NCBI RefSeq assembly: GCF_000426045.1
Contig: NZ_AUEP01000005.1
Location: 248,001 to 312,000, forward strand
Direction of reading: 5' to 3'
From: Marmoricola sp. URHB0036
GTDB lineage: Bacteria > Actinomycetota > Actinomycetes > Propionibacteriales > Nocardioidaceae
DNA length: 64,000 nucleotides
Positions 50,581-58,735 of the stretch are shown one piece after another (the first letter of the stretch is position 1; each line of letters opens with the position of its first letter). The notes beneath the pieces were generated by a model, which had not been told where the DNA came from, made no database searches, and worked only from the letters and a program-made list of their open reading frames with translations. The position numbers and the translations under genes were made by a program.

Positions 50581-51221
50581 AGCGGAACTTCCTGTCGGGT
50601 CGGGTCCGACGGCGCGTAGAGGTCGTGCTTGGCGATGTACTGCACGACGCCGTCGGGGACGAGGTACCAGACCGGCTCGCCCTTGGCCCGGCGCTCACGG
50701 CACTCGGTCGAGGAGATGGCCAGGGCGGGGATCTCCAGGATGGTCACCCGGTCGCTGGGGATCTCCCCCAGCGTGCTCGCGGTCATCTCGTAACCGGGCC
50801 GCGTGCACCCGACGAACCGGGCCAGCCCGAAGAGCTCGTCGGCGTCGCGCCAGGTGAAGATCTCGGTCAGCGCGTCGGCGCCGGTGATGAAATAGAGGTC
50901 GGCATCGGGCATCCTCGCGCTCAGGTCGCGCAGCGTGTCGATGGTGTACGTCGGACCACCGCGGTCGATGTCGACGCGGGACACCTCGAACCGCGGGTTG
51001 GAGGCTGTCGCGATCACCGTCATCAGGTAGCGGTGCTCCGCGGGAGAGACGACCCGGTCGGACTTCTGCCACGGCTCCCCGGTCGGCACGAACACCACCT
51101 GGTCGAGGTCGAACCAGGCCTGGACCTCGCTGGCCGCCACCAGGTGGCCGTGGTGGATCGGGTCGAAGGTGCCACCCATCACGCCGACACGTCGGCGACG
51201 GGAGCTGGACGTGGCGCTCAG
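50577..51221 (-). CDS. nadD: Nicotinate-nucleotide adenylyltransferase
   Basis: 214 aa if read from CTG at 51219-51221. [12 protein letters not shown] holds the nucleotidyltransferase HxGH motif and SSTECRER the ISSTxxR motif. No ATG or GTG lies before the first beta strand ([10 protein letters not shown]): GTG 51182 and ATG 51179 would delete it. The CTG overlaps the TGA of the upstream small gene, so a CTG start by translational coupling is likely. The far-upstream in-frame ATG at 51368 would give an implausible Arg-rich leader. Makes nicotinate adenine dinucleotide in NAD synthesis. Confidence 0.9.
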   Translation of the reverse strand: MSATSSSRRRRVGVMGGTFDPIHHGHLVAASEVQAWFDLDQVVFVPTGEPWQKSDRVVSPAEHRYLMTVIATASNPRFEVSRVDIDRGGPTYTIDTLRDLSARMPDADLYFITGADALTEIFTWRDADELFGLARFVGCTRPGYEMTASTLGEIPSDRVTILEIPALAISSTECRERRAKGEPVWYLVPDGVVQYIAKHDLYAPSDPTRQEVPL

Positions 51222-51361
51222 GAGTGCTCGCGTCCCTTGCCGAAGGCCAGGATGCCGAGGAGGACGAGGACGAGCAGCACCATGATGCCGCCGCCCACGA
51301 GGAAGGGCCCGGCCCCGGCCCCTTCTTCGGCGGCCAACGAAACCATCTGGAGGATCGGCAT
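51218..51361 (-). CDS. Small single-span membrane protein (47 aa)
   Basis: 47 aa: short N-terminus, one membrane helix ([18 protein letters not shown]) and a basic tail GKGREHS. TAGAGT lies 7 nt before the ATG. Its stop overlaps the inferred nadD start, so it also serves to couple nadD translation. Function unknown. Confidence 0.65.
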   Translation of the reverse strand: MPILQMVSLAAEEGAGAGPFLVGGGIMVLLVLVLLGILAFGKGREHS

Positions 51362-51368
51362 GGCGCAA

Positions 51369-51374
51369 ACTCTA
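51369..51374 (-). promoter_or_regulatory. Leaderless -10 box (TAGAGT)
   Basis: TAGAGT on the minus strand ends 7 nt before the ATG at 51361; it would drive the 47-aa gene, nadD and rsfS. Confidence 0.45.
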
Positions 51375-51387
51375 GCCTTTGCGTGCC

Positions 51388-51846
51388 TCAGTTGAAGATG
51401 AGGCCCACGCCGAGCAGCCAGGCCCAGAAGAAGAACGTCCGGCCGAGCAGTCCGGCGGTGAAGAACACGAACACGTTCATCCGCAGCGTCCCGGCGACCA
51501 TCGCCATCGCGAAGAAGGGCGGGAACCCGATCGCGGCCGACACGAAGGTGAGCAGCCCGCTCATCACCGGGCGTCCCTGGATGAAGTCGCGCCAGCGCTC
51601 GTACTGCGCCTGGCGCTTGGGGGTGGCCATCTGGCGTTTCAGCCACGGGATGTCCAGGGCACCGCGGCAGATGAAGTACCAGACCAGCTTGCCGACGTTC
51701 TGGCCCAGAGAGCCGACGAAGGCGAGCGCCAGGGCCGGGTAGTGGTCGGTGCTGGCGTACACCACCGAGATGTAGGCCTCCATGTTGAAGATCGGGATGA
51801 CCGCCGAGACGGCGCCGAACCCGAAGGTCAGCAGGAACAGCCTCAC
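51388..51846 (-). CDS. VTT/DedA-like membrane protein
   Basis: 152 aa with four to five membrane segments. [39 protein letters not shown] is the SNARE-associated/VTT domain pattern. DedA-type proteins are now seen as lipid transporters or scramblases; this one is short. GTG start overlaps the proA stop. Confidence 0.75.
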   Translation of the reverse strand: MRLFLLTFGFGAVSAVIPIFNMEAYISVVYASTDHYPALALAFVGSLGQNVGKLVWYFICRGALDIPWLKRQMATPKRQAQYERWRDFIQGRPVMSGLLTFVSAAIGFPPFFAMAMVAGTLRMNVFVFFTAGLLGRTFFFWAWLLGVGLIFN

Positions 51847-53090
51847 CGGATGTGGCCGTCCCCGGTGACGACGTACTTCGTCGAGGTCATCTCGGGGAGG
51901 CCCATGGGGCCGCGCGCGTGCAGTTTCTGGGTGGAGATGCCGATCTCCGCGCCGAAGCCGAACTCACCGCCGTCGGTGAACCGGGTGGAGGCGTTGACCA
52001 GCACAGCGGCCGAGTCCACCGCCGCGACGAAGCGCTGCGCGTGCGGCTGGGAGTCGGTGACGATCGCGTCGGAGTGCGCCGAGGAGTAGCGGCGGATGTG
52101 CTCGATCGCCGCGTCGAGGGTGGGTACGACGGCCGCGGACATCTCGAGCGCGAGGTACTCCGTGGCCCAGTCCTCCTCGGTGGCCGGCTCGACACCGTCG
52201 TGGGCGGCGAAGCACTCGTCCCCGTGGACCCGCACACCGGCTGCCTGCAGTGCCCGCACGATCCGCGGGACGAACTCCTCGGCGACGTCCTGGTGGACCA
52301 GCAGCGACTCGGCGGCGTTGCACACCGAGGTGCGCTGGGTCTTCGCGTTGAGCACGATGCGCTCGGCCATGTCGAGGTCGGCGGCGGAGTCGACGTACAC
52401 GTGGCAGTTGCCGACGCCGGTCTCGATCACCGGGACCGTCGACTCCTCGACGACCGAGCGGATCAGCCCGGCCCCGCCGCGCGGGATCAGCACGTCGACC
52501 AGGCCACGGGCGCGCATCAGCTCCTTGACCGAGTCGTGGCTGTCCCCCGGCACCAGCTGGACGACGTCCTCGGGAAGACCGGCCGCTGCGGCCGCTGACC
52601 GGAGGATCGCGACGATCGCCTCGTTGGACCGGCGGGCGCTGGAGGAGCCGCGGAGCAGCACCGCGTTGCCGCTCTTCAGGCAGATGCCCGCCGCGTCGGC
52701 GGTGACGTTGGGCCTCGCCTCGTAGATGATGCCGACGACACCGAACGGCACCCGGACCTGACGCAGCTGGAGGCCGTTGGCCAGCGTCGAGCCGCGGACG
52801 ACCTCGCCAACGGGGTCGGGCAGGCCGGCGACGTCGCGCAGGCCGTGGGCCATGCCGTCGATGCGGGAGGTGTCGAGGCGGAGCCGGTCGACCAGGTGTG
52901 CCGGTGTCCCGCGCTCCTCGGCGGCCCGCACGTCGGCGGCGTTGGCGCTCAGGACCTCGTCGGCCTCCGACTCGAGGGCGTCGGCCATCGCGAGCAGGGC
53001 GGTGTCCTTGGTGGCCCGGGTGGCCAGTGCCAGTTCCGTGGCCGCCGTACGCGCACGGACGGCCACGGCGCCAAACGCGGACTCGGACAT
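51843..53090 (-). CDS. proA: Gamma-glutamyl phosphate reductase
   Basis: 415 aa aldehyde-dehydrogenase fold: [38 protein letters not shown], the catalytic-cysteine region [12 protein letters not shown], and the C-terminal [27 protein letters not shown]. Second step of proline synthesis, reducing glutamyl-5-phosphate with NADPH. TACGCT lies 6 nt before the ATG. A 105-codon unknown gene separates it from proB. Confidence 0.96.
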   Translation of the reverse strand: MSESAFGAVAVRARTAATELALATRATKDTALLAMADALESEADEVLSANAADVRAAEERGTPAHLVDRLRLDTSRIDGMAHGLRDVAGLPDPVGEVVRGSTLANGLQLRQVRVPFGVVGIIYEARPNVTADAAGICLKSGNAVLLRGSSSARRSNEAIVAILRSAAAAAGLPEDVVQLVPGDSHDSVKELMRARGLVDVLIPRGGAGLIRSVVEESTVPVIETGVGNCHVYVDSAADLDMAERIVLNAKTQRTSVCNAAESLLVHQDVAEEFVPRIVRALQAAGVRVHGDECFAAHDGVEPATEEDWATEYLALEMSAAVVPTLDAAIEHIRRYSSAHSDAIVTDSQPHAQRFVAAVDSAAVLVNASTRFTDGGEFGFGAEIGISTQKLHARGPMGLPEMTSTKYVVTGDGHIR

Positions 53091-53096
53091 GGCGTC

Positions 53097-53102
53097 AGCG
53101 TA
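53097..53102 (-). promoter_or_regulatory. Leaderless -10 box (TACGCT) for proA
   Basis: TACGCT on the minus strand ends 6 nt before the ATG at 53090. Confidence 0.4.
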
Positions 53103-53132
53103 ACGAGCAGCAGCCGCTGCGCGCTTGCGGCC

Positions 53133-53450
53133 TCAGGCGCGTTGGCCGACCGAGGTCCGGCTCTCGCGGACGGTCTTCTCCAGGACCTCGAGGCCGACGA
53201 CCTCCCACGGAGGCAGGCTGGCCGACTCGCGGTGCTCGTTCCACACCCGCATCGCCAGGGAGGCGACGTCGAGCATGTTCTCGCCCTCGTCCCAGAACTG
53301 GATCTCCGCGGAGTCTCCCGTGGAGGAGACGGAGTCCAGGAACTGGTGCTGCTCGCTGAGCCGCTGCATGGCAGCACGGACGATCAGTGGTTCGACTGGA
53401 TCGCCCGCGAGGGTCAGCGTCACGTGCCAGTGACGCGTGAGAGTGTTCAA
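53133..53450 (-). CDS. Uncharacterised 105-aa protein between proB and proA
   Basis: 105 aa, TTG start at 53448-53450 behind GGGGGAGCGC. Sequence HWHVTLTLAGDPVEPLIVRAAMQRLSEQHQFLDSVSSTGDSAEIQFWDEGENMLDVASLAMRVW looks like a compact alpha/beta ferredoxin-like fold. No family recognised. Codon use matches its neighbours and a promoter-like pair lies upstream, so I take it as real. Confidence 0.7.
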   Translation of the reverse strand: MNTLTRHWHVTLTLAGDPVEPLIVRAAMQRLSEQHQFLDSVSSTGDSAEIQFWDEGENMLDVASLAMRVWNEHRESASLPPWEVVGLEVLEKTVRESRTSVGQRA

Positions 53451-53501
53451 GCGCTCCCCCTTGGAGATCCGGGCACGGCACCCGGTGCGGTCAGTCTGTC
53501 C

Positions 53502-53530
53502 GATTTAACTCGCGGATCGCACCGAATCAA
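53502..53530 (-). promoter_or_regulatory. Candidate promoter for the 105-aa gene
   Basis: TTGATT (53525-53530), 17-nt spacer, TAAATC (53502-53507) on the minus strand; it would leave a ~45-nt leader. Confidence 0.4.
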
Positions 53531-53556
53531 GCAAATTCTTGGGTGTACGAGTGTGC

Positions 53557-54669
53557 TCAGAACACGACCAGGTCGTCGCGGTGCACGACCTCTCGCTCGT
53601 ACGCCGCCCCCAGCTCGCGCGCCAGCTCGCGGGTGGAACGACCGAGCAACCCGGGGAGCTCCTCGGAGTCGTAGTTGACCAGGCCGCGCGCCACCACTCC
53701 GCCGGCCTCGTCGACCAGGTCGACCGGGTCACCGGCCGCGAACGTGCCGACGACATCGGTGACTCCCGCCGGCAGCAGCGAGGCCCGTCGCTCGGCCACC
53801 GCCCGCACGGCGCCGGCGTCCAGGACGATGCGGCCCTTGGGCTCGGTGGCGTGCGCCAGCCAGAGCAGGCGCGTCGGCCGGCGGCGCCCGGTCGGGTGGA
53901 ACAACGTGCCGGTGTCGGCGCCGGCGAGGGCCGCCTGGGCGTGCGCCATGCTCGTGAGGACCACGGGGATGCCGGCGCCGGTGGCGATCCGAGCCGCTTC
54001 CAGCTTGGTCTGCATGCCTCCCGTGCCGAGGCCCTCCCCCGAGGCACGACCGAGGTGGATGCCCTCGAGGTCCTCGCCGTTGGTGACCTCGGGGATGAGC
54101 CGGCTCGTCGCGACGCTGGGCGGTGCGTCGTACAGCCCGTCGACGTCGGAGAGCAGCACCAGCAGGTCGGCGTGCACGAGGTGGGCCACCAGTGCCGCGA
54201 GGCGGTCGTTGTCGCCGAACCGGATCTCGGAGGTCGCGACCGTGTCGTTCTCGTTGACGATCGGGACCACGCCGAGCTCGAGCAGCTTGGCGAAGGTGCG
54301 CTGCGCATTGCGGTAGTGGCTGCGCCGGGTCACGTCGTCGACGGTCAGGAGCACCTGCCCGGTGACCTGGTCGTGGCGAGCGAACTCCTCGCTGTAGCGG
54401 TGCACCAGCAGCACCTGGCCCACCGAGGCCGCGGCCTGCTGCCGGGCGAGGTCGCGCGGACGCCGCTTGAAGGCCAGCGGGGACAAGCCGGCCGCGATGG
54501 CACCGGAGGAGACGAGGACGAGGTCGGCCCCCCTGCGGCGTACGCCGGCCAGGCTGTCGACCAGCAGGCGCACCCGATCGGGATCGATCCCCCCGGCCGC
54601 TGTCGTCAGGGACGACGACCCGACCTTGACCACGACGCGCTGCGCGCCGGAGACCGACGCGCGCGTCAT
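53557..54669 (-). CDS. proB: Glutamate 5-kinase
   Basis: 370 aa. Amino-acid kinase domain ([62 protein letters not shown]) followed by a C-terminal PUA domain (about 280-360). First step of proline synthesis and the usual site of proline feedback. ATG overlaps the obgE stop by 4 nt. Confidence 0.96.
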   Translation of the reverse strand: MTRASVSGAQRVVVKVGSSSLTTAAGGIDPDRVRLLVDSLAGVRRRGADLVLVSSGAIAAGLSPLAFKRRPRDLARQQAAASVGQVLLVHRYSEEFARHDQVTGQVLLTVDDVTRRSHYRNAQRTFAKLLELGVVPIVNENDTVATSEIRFGDNDRLAALVAHLVHADLLVLLSDVDGLYDAPPSVATSRLIPEVTNGEDLEGIHLGRASGEGLGTGGMQTKLEAARIATGAGIPVVLTSMAHAQAALAGADTGTLFHPTGRRRPTRLLWLAHATEPKGRIVLDAGAVRAVAERRASLLPAGVTDVVGTFAAGDPVDLVDEAGGVVARGLVNYDSEELPGLLGRSTRELARELGAAYEREVVHRDDLVVF

Positions 54670-56177
54670 TCCAGCTCTTCCTCGGGCTCGTCCTCGAAGT
54701 CGATGTGGCTCAGCCCGTGCTCCTCGTCGTAGCGACGGGCCACGTCGGCGCGGGTCTCCCCCTCCGCCCGGTCCGACATCGCGGCGTCGATCGCCCGGCG
54801 GCGATGGGCCGCGGTCCGCGACTGGTTGAACCGCTGGTCCTCGCCGCGGCGGCCGAGCATCTGCGCCCCCGCGTCGATGCCGGGCTTGAAGTCGAACACC
54901 ACGGCGTTGTCCGGGTCGCCGATCAGCACCGGGTCACCCTCGACCGCACCGAGCTCGACCAGCCGGGTCTCCACCCCGAGTCGGTTGAGCCGGTCGGAGA
55001 GGAAGCCGACGGCCTCCTCGTTGCTGAAGTCGGTCTGCCGGATCCAGCGCTCGGGCTTCTCGCCCCGCACCCGCCAGCCCTCCCCCGTCTCGGTGATGGT
55101 GAACTCGGTGCCGCCCCGCGAGGACGTCGGCCGGAGCACGATCCTGGTCGGCTCCGCGCGTGGTGCCTCTGCCCGCCGCGCGGCGACGACAGCGGCCATC
55201 GCGAACATCAGCTCCCGCAGCCCTTCGTGGCTGGAGGCGCTGACCGGGAAGACCGGCCAGCCGCGCTTGCCGATGTCCTCGGCGACGATGTCGGCCATGT
55301 CACGGCCGTCGGGGACGTCGATCTTGTTCAGGGCGACCAGATGGGGCCGGTCCTCGAGCCCGCCGTACTTCTGCAGCTCCTGCTCGATCACCTCGAGGTC
55401 ACCGACCGGGTCGCGCCCGGGCTCCATGGTGGCGAGGTCGATGACGTGCACGATCGCGGCGCAGCGCTCGATGTGGCGCAGGAAGTCGTGGCCGAGGCCG
55501 CGCCCCTCGCTGGCACCCTCGATCAGTCCGGGGACGTCGGCGACGGTGAACGTGGTGTCGCCGGCCTTGACCACACCCAGGTTGGGCACCAGCGTCGTGA
55601 AGGGGTAGTCGGCGATCTTCGGCCGGGCCCGGGAGAGGGCAGCGATCAGGCTGGACTTGCCCGCACTGGGGAAGCCGACCAGTCCGATGTCTGCCACGAC
55701 CTTGAGCTCGAGGTTGACGACCAGGTCGTCCCCGGGCTCGCCCAGGAGCGCGAAGCCGGGAGCCTTGCGCTTGGTCGAGGCGAGGGCAGCGTTGCCGAGA
55801 CCTCCGCGACCACCCTGGGCGACCACCATCTCGGTGCCCGGCCCGACCAGGTCCGCGAGCACGGTGCCGTTCTCGTCGGTGACGACGGTGCCGTCGGGGA
55901 CTGGCAGGACCACGTCGTGCCCGTGAGTGCCGTTCTTGTGGTCCCCCGCACCGTGGCCGCCGTGCTCACCCTGGCGCCTGGGGTTGTGGTGGTAGTCGAT
56001 GAGCGTCGTCACGTCGGGGTCGACGCGCAGGATGACCGACCCGCCCGGGCCACCGTTGCCGCCGTCGGGGCCGCCGAGCGGCTTGAACTTCTCGCGGTGC
56101 ACGGACGCCACGCCGTTGCCGCCCCGCCCCGCGACGACGTGCAACGTCACCCGGTCGACGAACGTCGGGACGGCCAT
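54666..56177 (-). CDS. obgE: GTPase ObgE/CgtA
   Basis: 503 aa from ATG 56177 with AGAAAGGAA upstream. Glycine-rich Obg domain (1-160), G domain with GFPSAGKSS at 168-176 and the usual [12 protein letters not shown], then a C-terminal OCT domain and an acidic tail ([13 protein letters not shown]). It acts in 50S assembly and stress signalling. The C-terminal OCT form is typical of actinobacteria and Firmicutes. Confidence 0.96.
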   Translation of the reverse strand: MAVPTFVDRVTLHVVAGRGGNGVASVHREKFKPLGGPDGGNGGPGGSVILRVDPDVTTLIDYHHNPRRQGEHGGHGAGDHKNGTHGHDVVLPVPDGTVVTDENGTVLADLVGPGTEMVVAQGGRGGLGNAALASTKRKAPGFALLGEPGDDLVVNLELKVVADIGLVGFPSAGKSSLIAALSRARPKIADYPFTTLVPNLGVVKAGDTTFTVADVPGLIEGASEGRGLGHDFLRHIERCAAIVHVIDLATMEPGRDPVGDLEVIEQELQKYGGLEDRPHLVALNKIDVPDGRDMADIVAEDIGKRGWPVFPVSASSHEGLRELMFAMAAVVAARRAEAPRAEPTRIVLRPTSSRGGTEFTITETGEGWRVRGEKPERWIRQTDFSNEEAVGFLSDRLNRLGVETRLVELGAVEGDPVLIGDPDNAVVFDFKPGIDAGAQMLGRRGEDQRFNQSRTAAHRRRAIDAAMSDRAEGETRADVARRYDEEHGLSHIDFEDEPEEELE

Positions 56178-56202
56178 GTGAGTTCCTTCTTTCAGAACAC
56201 GA

Positions 56203-56233
56203 AGGGCGCCCCTGATGCTCTCAGGAACGCCCT
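56203..56233 (-). other. 13-bp hairpin between rpmA and obgE
   Basis: On the minus strand AGGGCGTTCCTGA pairs with TCAGGGGCGCCCT around GAGCA, all 13 positions paired (two G-U). No T run follows. It may be an RNA processing or partial-termination site lowering obgE relative to ribosomal protein mRNA. Confidence 0.55.
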
Positions 56234-56265
56234 CGGTTGGTGGTGCTAGGAAACCGGTGAGAAGT

Positions 56266-56523
56266 TCACTCCCCCGCCGGGACGATGTTGACGACGCGGC
56301 GGCCGCGCTTGGTGCCGAACTCGACGTTGCCGGCGACGAGTGCGAACAAGGTGTCGTCACCGCCGCGACCGACGCCGCTGCCGGGGTGGAAGTGGGTGCC
56401 GCGCTGGCGGACGATGATCTCGCCGGCGTTGACGAGCTGACCGCCGTAGCGCTTCACGCCGAGGCGCTGGGCGTTGGAGTCGCGACCGTTCTTGGTCGAC
56501 GCTGCTCCCTTTTTGTGAGCCAT
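56266..56523 (-). CDS. rpmA: 50S ribosomal protein bL27
   Basis: 85 aa: [20 protein letters not shown] start and [18 protein letters not shown] are diagnostic. No N-terminal cleavable extension of the Firmicute type. Lies near the peptidyl-transferase centre. 31 nt after rplU. Confidence 0.97.
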   Translation of the reverse strand: MAHKKGAASTKNGRDSNAQRLGVKRYGGQLVNAGEIIVRQRGTHFHPGSGVGRGGDDTLFALVAGNVEFGTKRGRRVVNIVPAGE

Positions 56524-56554
56524 GAGCTGTCCTTGAGGTGATGGCTGACTGACG

Positions 56555-56857
56555 TCAGACGGTGATGTCGGTGACCTTGACCTGGGTGTACTTCTGGCGG
56601 TGACCCTGGCGCTTCTTGTAGCCGGTCTTGTTCTTGTACTTCTGGATGACGATCTTGGGGCCCTTGGTGGCGGCGAGCACCTCGACCGTGACGCCGGCCT
56701 TGTCCAGGCCGGACGCAGTGACCTTGTCACCGTCGACGACCATGACCACCGGGAGGGTCAGCGACTCGCCGACACCGGTCTCGACCTTGTCGATCTCGAT
56801 GACGTCGCCCACGGCAACCTTCTGCTGCTTGCTGCCAGCGCGCACGACTGCGTACAC
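56555..56857 (-). CDS. rplU: 50S ribosomal protein bL21
   Basis: 100 aa: [20 protein letters not shown] at the start and [18 protein letters not shown] at the end are the bL21 signatures. First gene of the rplU-rpmA-obgE group. Confidence 0.97.
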   Translation of the reverse strand: MYAVVRAGSKQQKVAVGDVIEIDKVETGVGESLTLPVVMVVDGDKVTASGLDKAGVTVEVLAATKGPKIVIQKYKNKTGYKKRQGHRQKYTQVKVTDITV

Positions 56858-56987
56858 GGCGGGTTCACTCTCCTTGGGTTGGCGAATGCCTGGGGAAAAA
56901 GACGATGGGCGCGCGTCAGCACACCGAGGATCAACTTTACTGGTTGGCCGGTGGCAGGGTCAAAACGAGCCGGCCTGGGGCCTGGAG

Positions 56988-57010
56988 TAGATTTCGTTGC
57001 GTGGCGCAAC
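56988..57010 (+). promoter_or_regulatory. -10 box and palindrome over the start of the efflux gene
   Basis: TAGATT (56988-56993) lies 7 nt before the GTG at 57001, and the perfect palindrome GTTGCG-TGG-CGCAAC (56996-57010) spans the start codon. A repressor bound here would cover the transcription start; no regulator gene is adjacent. Confidence 0.45.
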
Positions 57011-58731
57011 CATCGACGCAACCCCGAGTCTCCCGCTTCGACAAGGACCACCCGCACTACCGGTGGGTGGCACTGTCCAACACCACCCTCGGCGTGCTGA
57101 TGGCGACGATCAACTCCTCGATCGTGATCATCTCGCTGCCGGCGATCTTCCGCGGCATCGACCTGAACCCGCTCGAGCCGGGGAACGTCAGCTACCTGCT
57201 CTGGATCATCATGGGCTTCCTCGTCGTCTCGGCCGTGCTGGTGGTCACGCTCGGTCGGCTCGGCGACATGTTCGGCCGGGTGAAGATGTACAACCTCGGC
57301 TTCCTGGTCTTCTCGGTCTTCTCCGTGCTGCTCTCGGTCGACCCGTTCACGGGTGGCTCCGGCGCGATGTGGCTGATCGTGATGCGCATCGGTCAGGGTG
57401 TCGGCGGAGCGATGCTGTTCGCCAACTCCACCGCGATCCTCACCGACGCCTTCCCGGCCGAGCAGCGGGGCATGGCCCTGGGCATCAACCAGGTCTCGGC
57501 CATCGCCGGCTCCTTCCTCGGGCTGGTCATCGGCGGTCTGCTCTCGGAGTGGCACTGGCGGGCGGTGTTCTGGGTGAGCGTGCCGATCGGCATCCTGGGC
57601 ACGGTGTGGGGCTACAAGTCCCTGGTCGAGCTCGGGGAGCGACGCGAGTCGAAGGTCGACGTACCCGGCAACCTGACCTTCGGCCTGGGCCTCACCGCAC
57701 TACTGGTGGCGATCACCTACGGCATCCAGCCGTACGGCGAGCACAGCACCGGCTGGACCAACCCGTGGGTGCTCGGCGGGATGATCGGGGGGATCGCCCT
57801 GCTCGTGGCCTTCGTCATCGTCGAGCAGCACGTCGAGCACCCGATGGTGCCGATCAGCCTGTTCCGGATCCGGGCCTTCTCGATGGGCAACCTGGCCGGC
57901 CTGATGGCCTCGGTCGGCCGCGGTGGCCTGCAGTTCATGCTGATCATCTGGCTGCAGGGCATCTGGTTGCCGCTGCACGGCTACAACTACGAGTCCACGC
58001 CGTTGTGGGCGGGCATCTACATGCTGCCGCTGACGATCGGGTTCCTGGTGGCCGGACCGGCCTCGGGCTGGCTCTCCGACCGCTTCGGCGCACGGCTGTT
58101 CGCCACCGGCGGTCTGCTGGTGGTGGCGGTCAGCTTCATCGGGCTGCTGGCGATCCCGGTCGACTTCGCCTACTGGCTGTTCGCCCTGATCCTGCTCGTG
58201 AACGGCATCGGCAGCGGCCTGTTCACCGCGCCGAACACGACCGCGATCATGAACTCCGTCCCGGCCTACGAGCGCGGGGCCGCCTCCGGCATCCGGGGCA
58301 CCGTCTTCAACTCCGGCACCTCGCTGTCCATCGGGGTGTTCTTCTCCCTGATGATCATCGGCCTGGCCAATGTCCTGCCGGACACGATGAGCAAGGGACT
58401 GACCGGCCAGGGCGTGCCGAGCAACGTCGCCCAGGACATCGGGCACCTGCCGCCGGTCGGCTCGCTGTTCGCGTCGTTCCTGGGCTACAACCCGATCAAG
58501 TCGTTGCTCGGTCCGACCGGCACGCTGGACCACCTGCCGCAGCACAACGCGGACGTGCTCACCGGCAAGGACTTCTTCCCGCACCTGATGTCGCAGCCGT
58601 TCCACCACGGCCTGGTGATCGTGTTCACCGCCGCCGCCGTGATGAGCGTGGTCGGCGCCGCCGCCTCGTGGAGTGCCGGGGGCAAGTTCGTGCACCAAGA
58701 GCCCGAGGGCGAGGCACTCGGCCGCGAGTGA
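57001..58731 (+). CDS. MFS transporter, DHA2 (EmrB/QacA) family
   Basis: 576 aa, GTG start, about 14 membrane helices. Motif A-like GRLGDMFGRVKMYNLGF, motif C-like ISAIAG-SFLGLVIGG and the N-terminal VLMATINSSIVIISLPAI are typical of DHA2 drug:proton antiporters. A long extracytoplasmic loop (about 470-545) precedes the last helix. Likely drug or metabolite efflux; substrate unknown. It is inserted between rplU and rne, in opposite orientation; its stop is 4 nt from the rne stop. Confidence 0.9.
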   Translation: MAQPSTQPRVSRFDKDHPHYRWVALSNTTLGVLMATINSSIVIISLPAIFRGIDLNPLEPGNVSYLLWIIMGFLVVSAVLVVTLGRLGDMFGRVKMYNLGFLVFSVFSVLLSVDPFTGGSGAMWLIVMRIGQGVGGAMLFANSTAILTDAFPAEQRGMALGINQVSAIAGSFLGLVIGGLLSEWHWRAVFWVSVPIGILGTVWGYKSLVELGERRESKVDVPGNLTFGLGLTALLVAITYGIQPYGEHSTGWTNPWVLGGMIGGIALLVAFVIVEQHVEHPMVPISLFRIRAFSMGNLAGLMASVGRGGLQFMLIIWLQGIWLPLHGYNYESTPLWAGIYMLPLTIGFLVAGPASGWLSDRFGARLFATGGLLVVAVSFIGLLAIPVDFAYWLFALILLVNGIGSGLFTAPNTTAIMNSVPAYERGAASGIRGTVFNSGTSLSIGVFFSLMIIGLANVLPDTMSKGLTGQGVPSNVAQDIGHLPPVGSLFASFLGYNPIKSLLGPTGTLDHLPQHNADVLTGKDFFPHLMSQPFHHGLVIVFTAAAVMSVVGAAASWSAGGKFVHQEPEGEALGRE

Positions 58732-58735
58732 CGGG

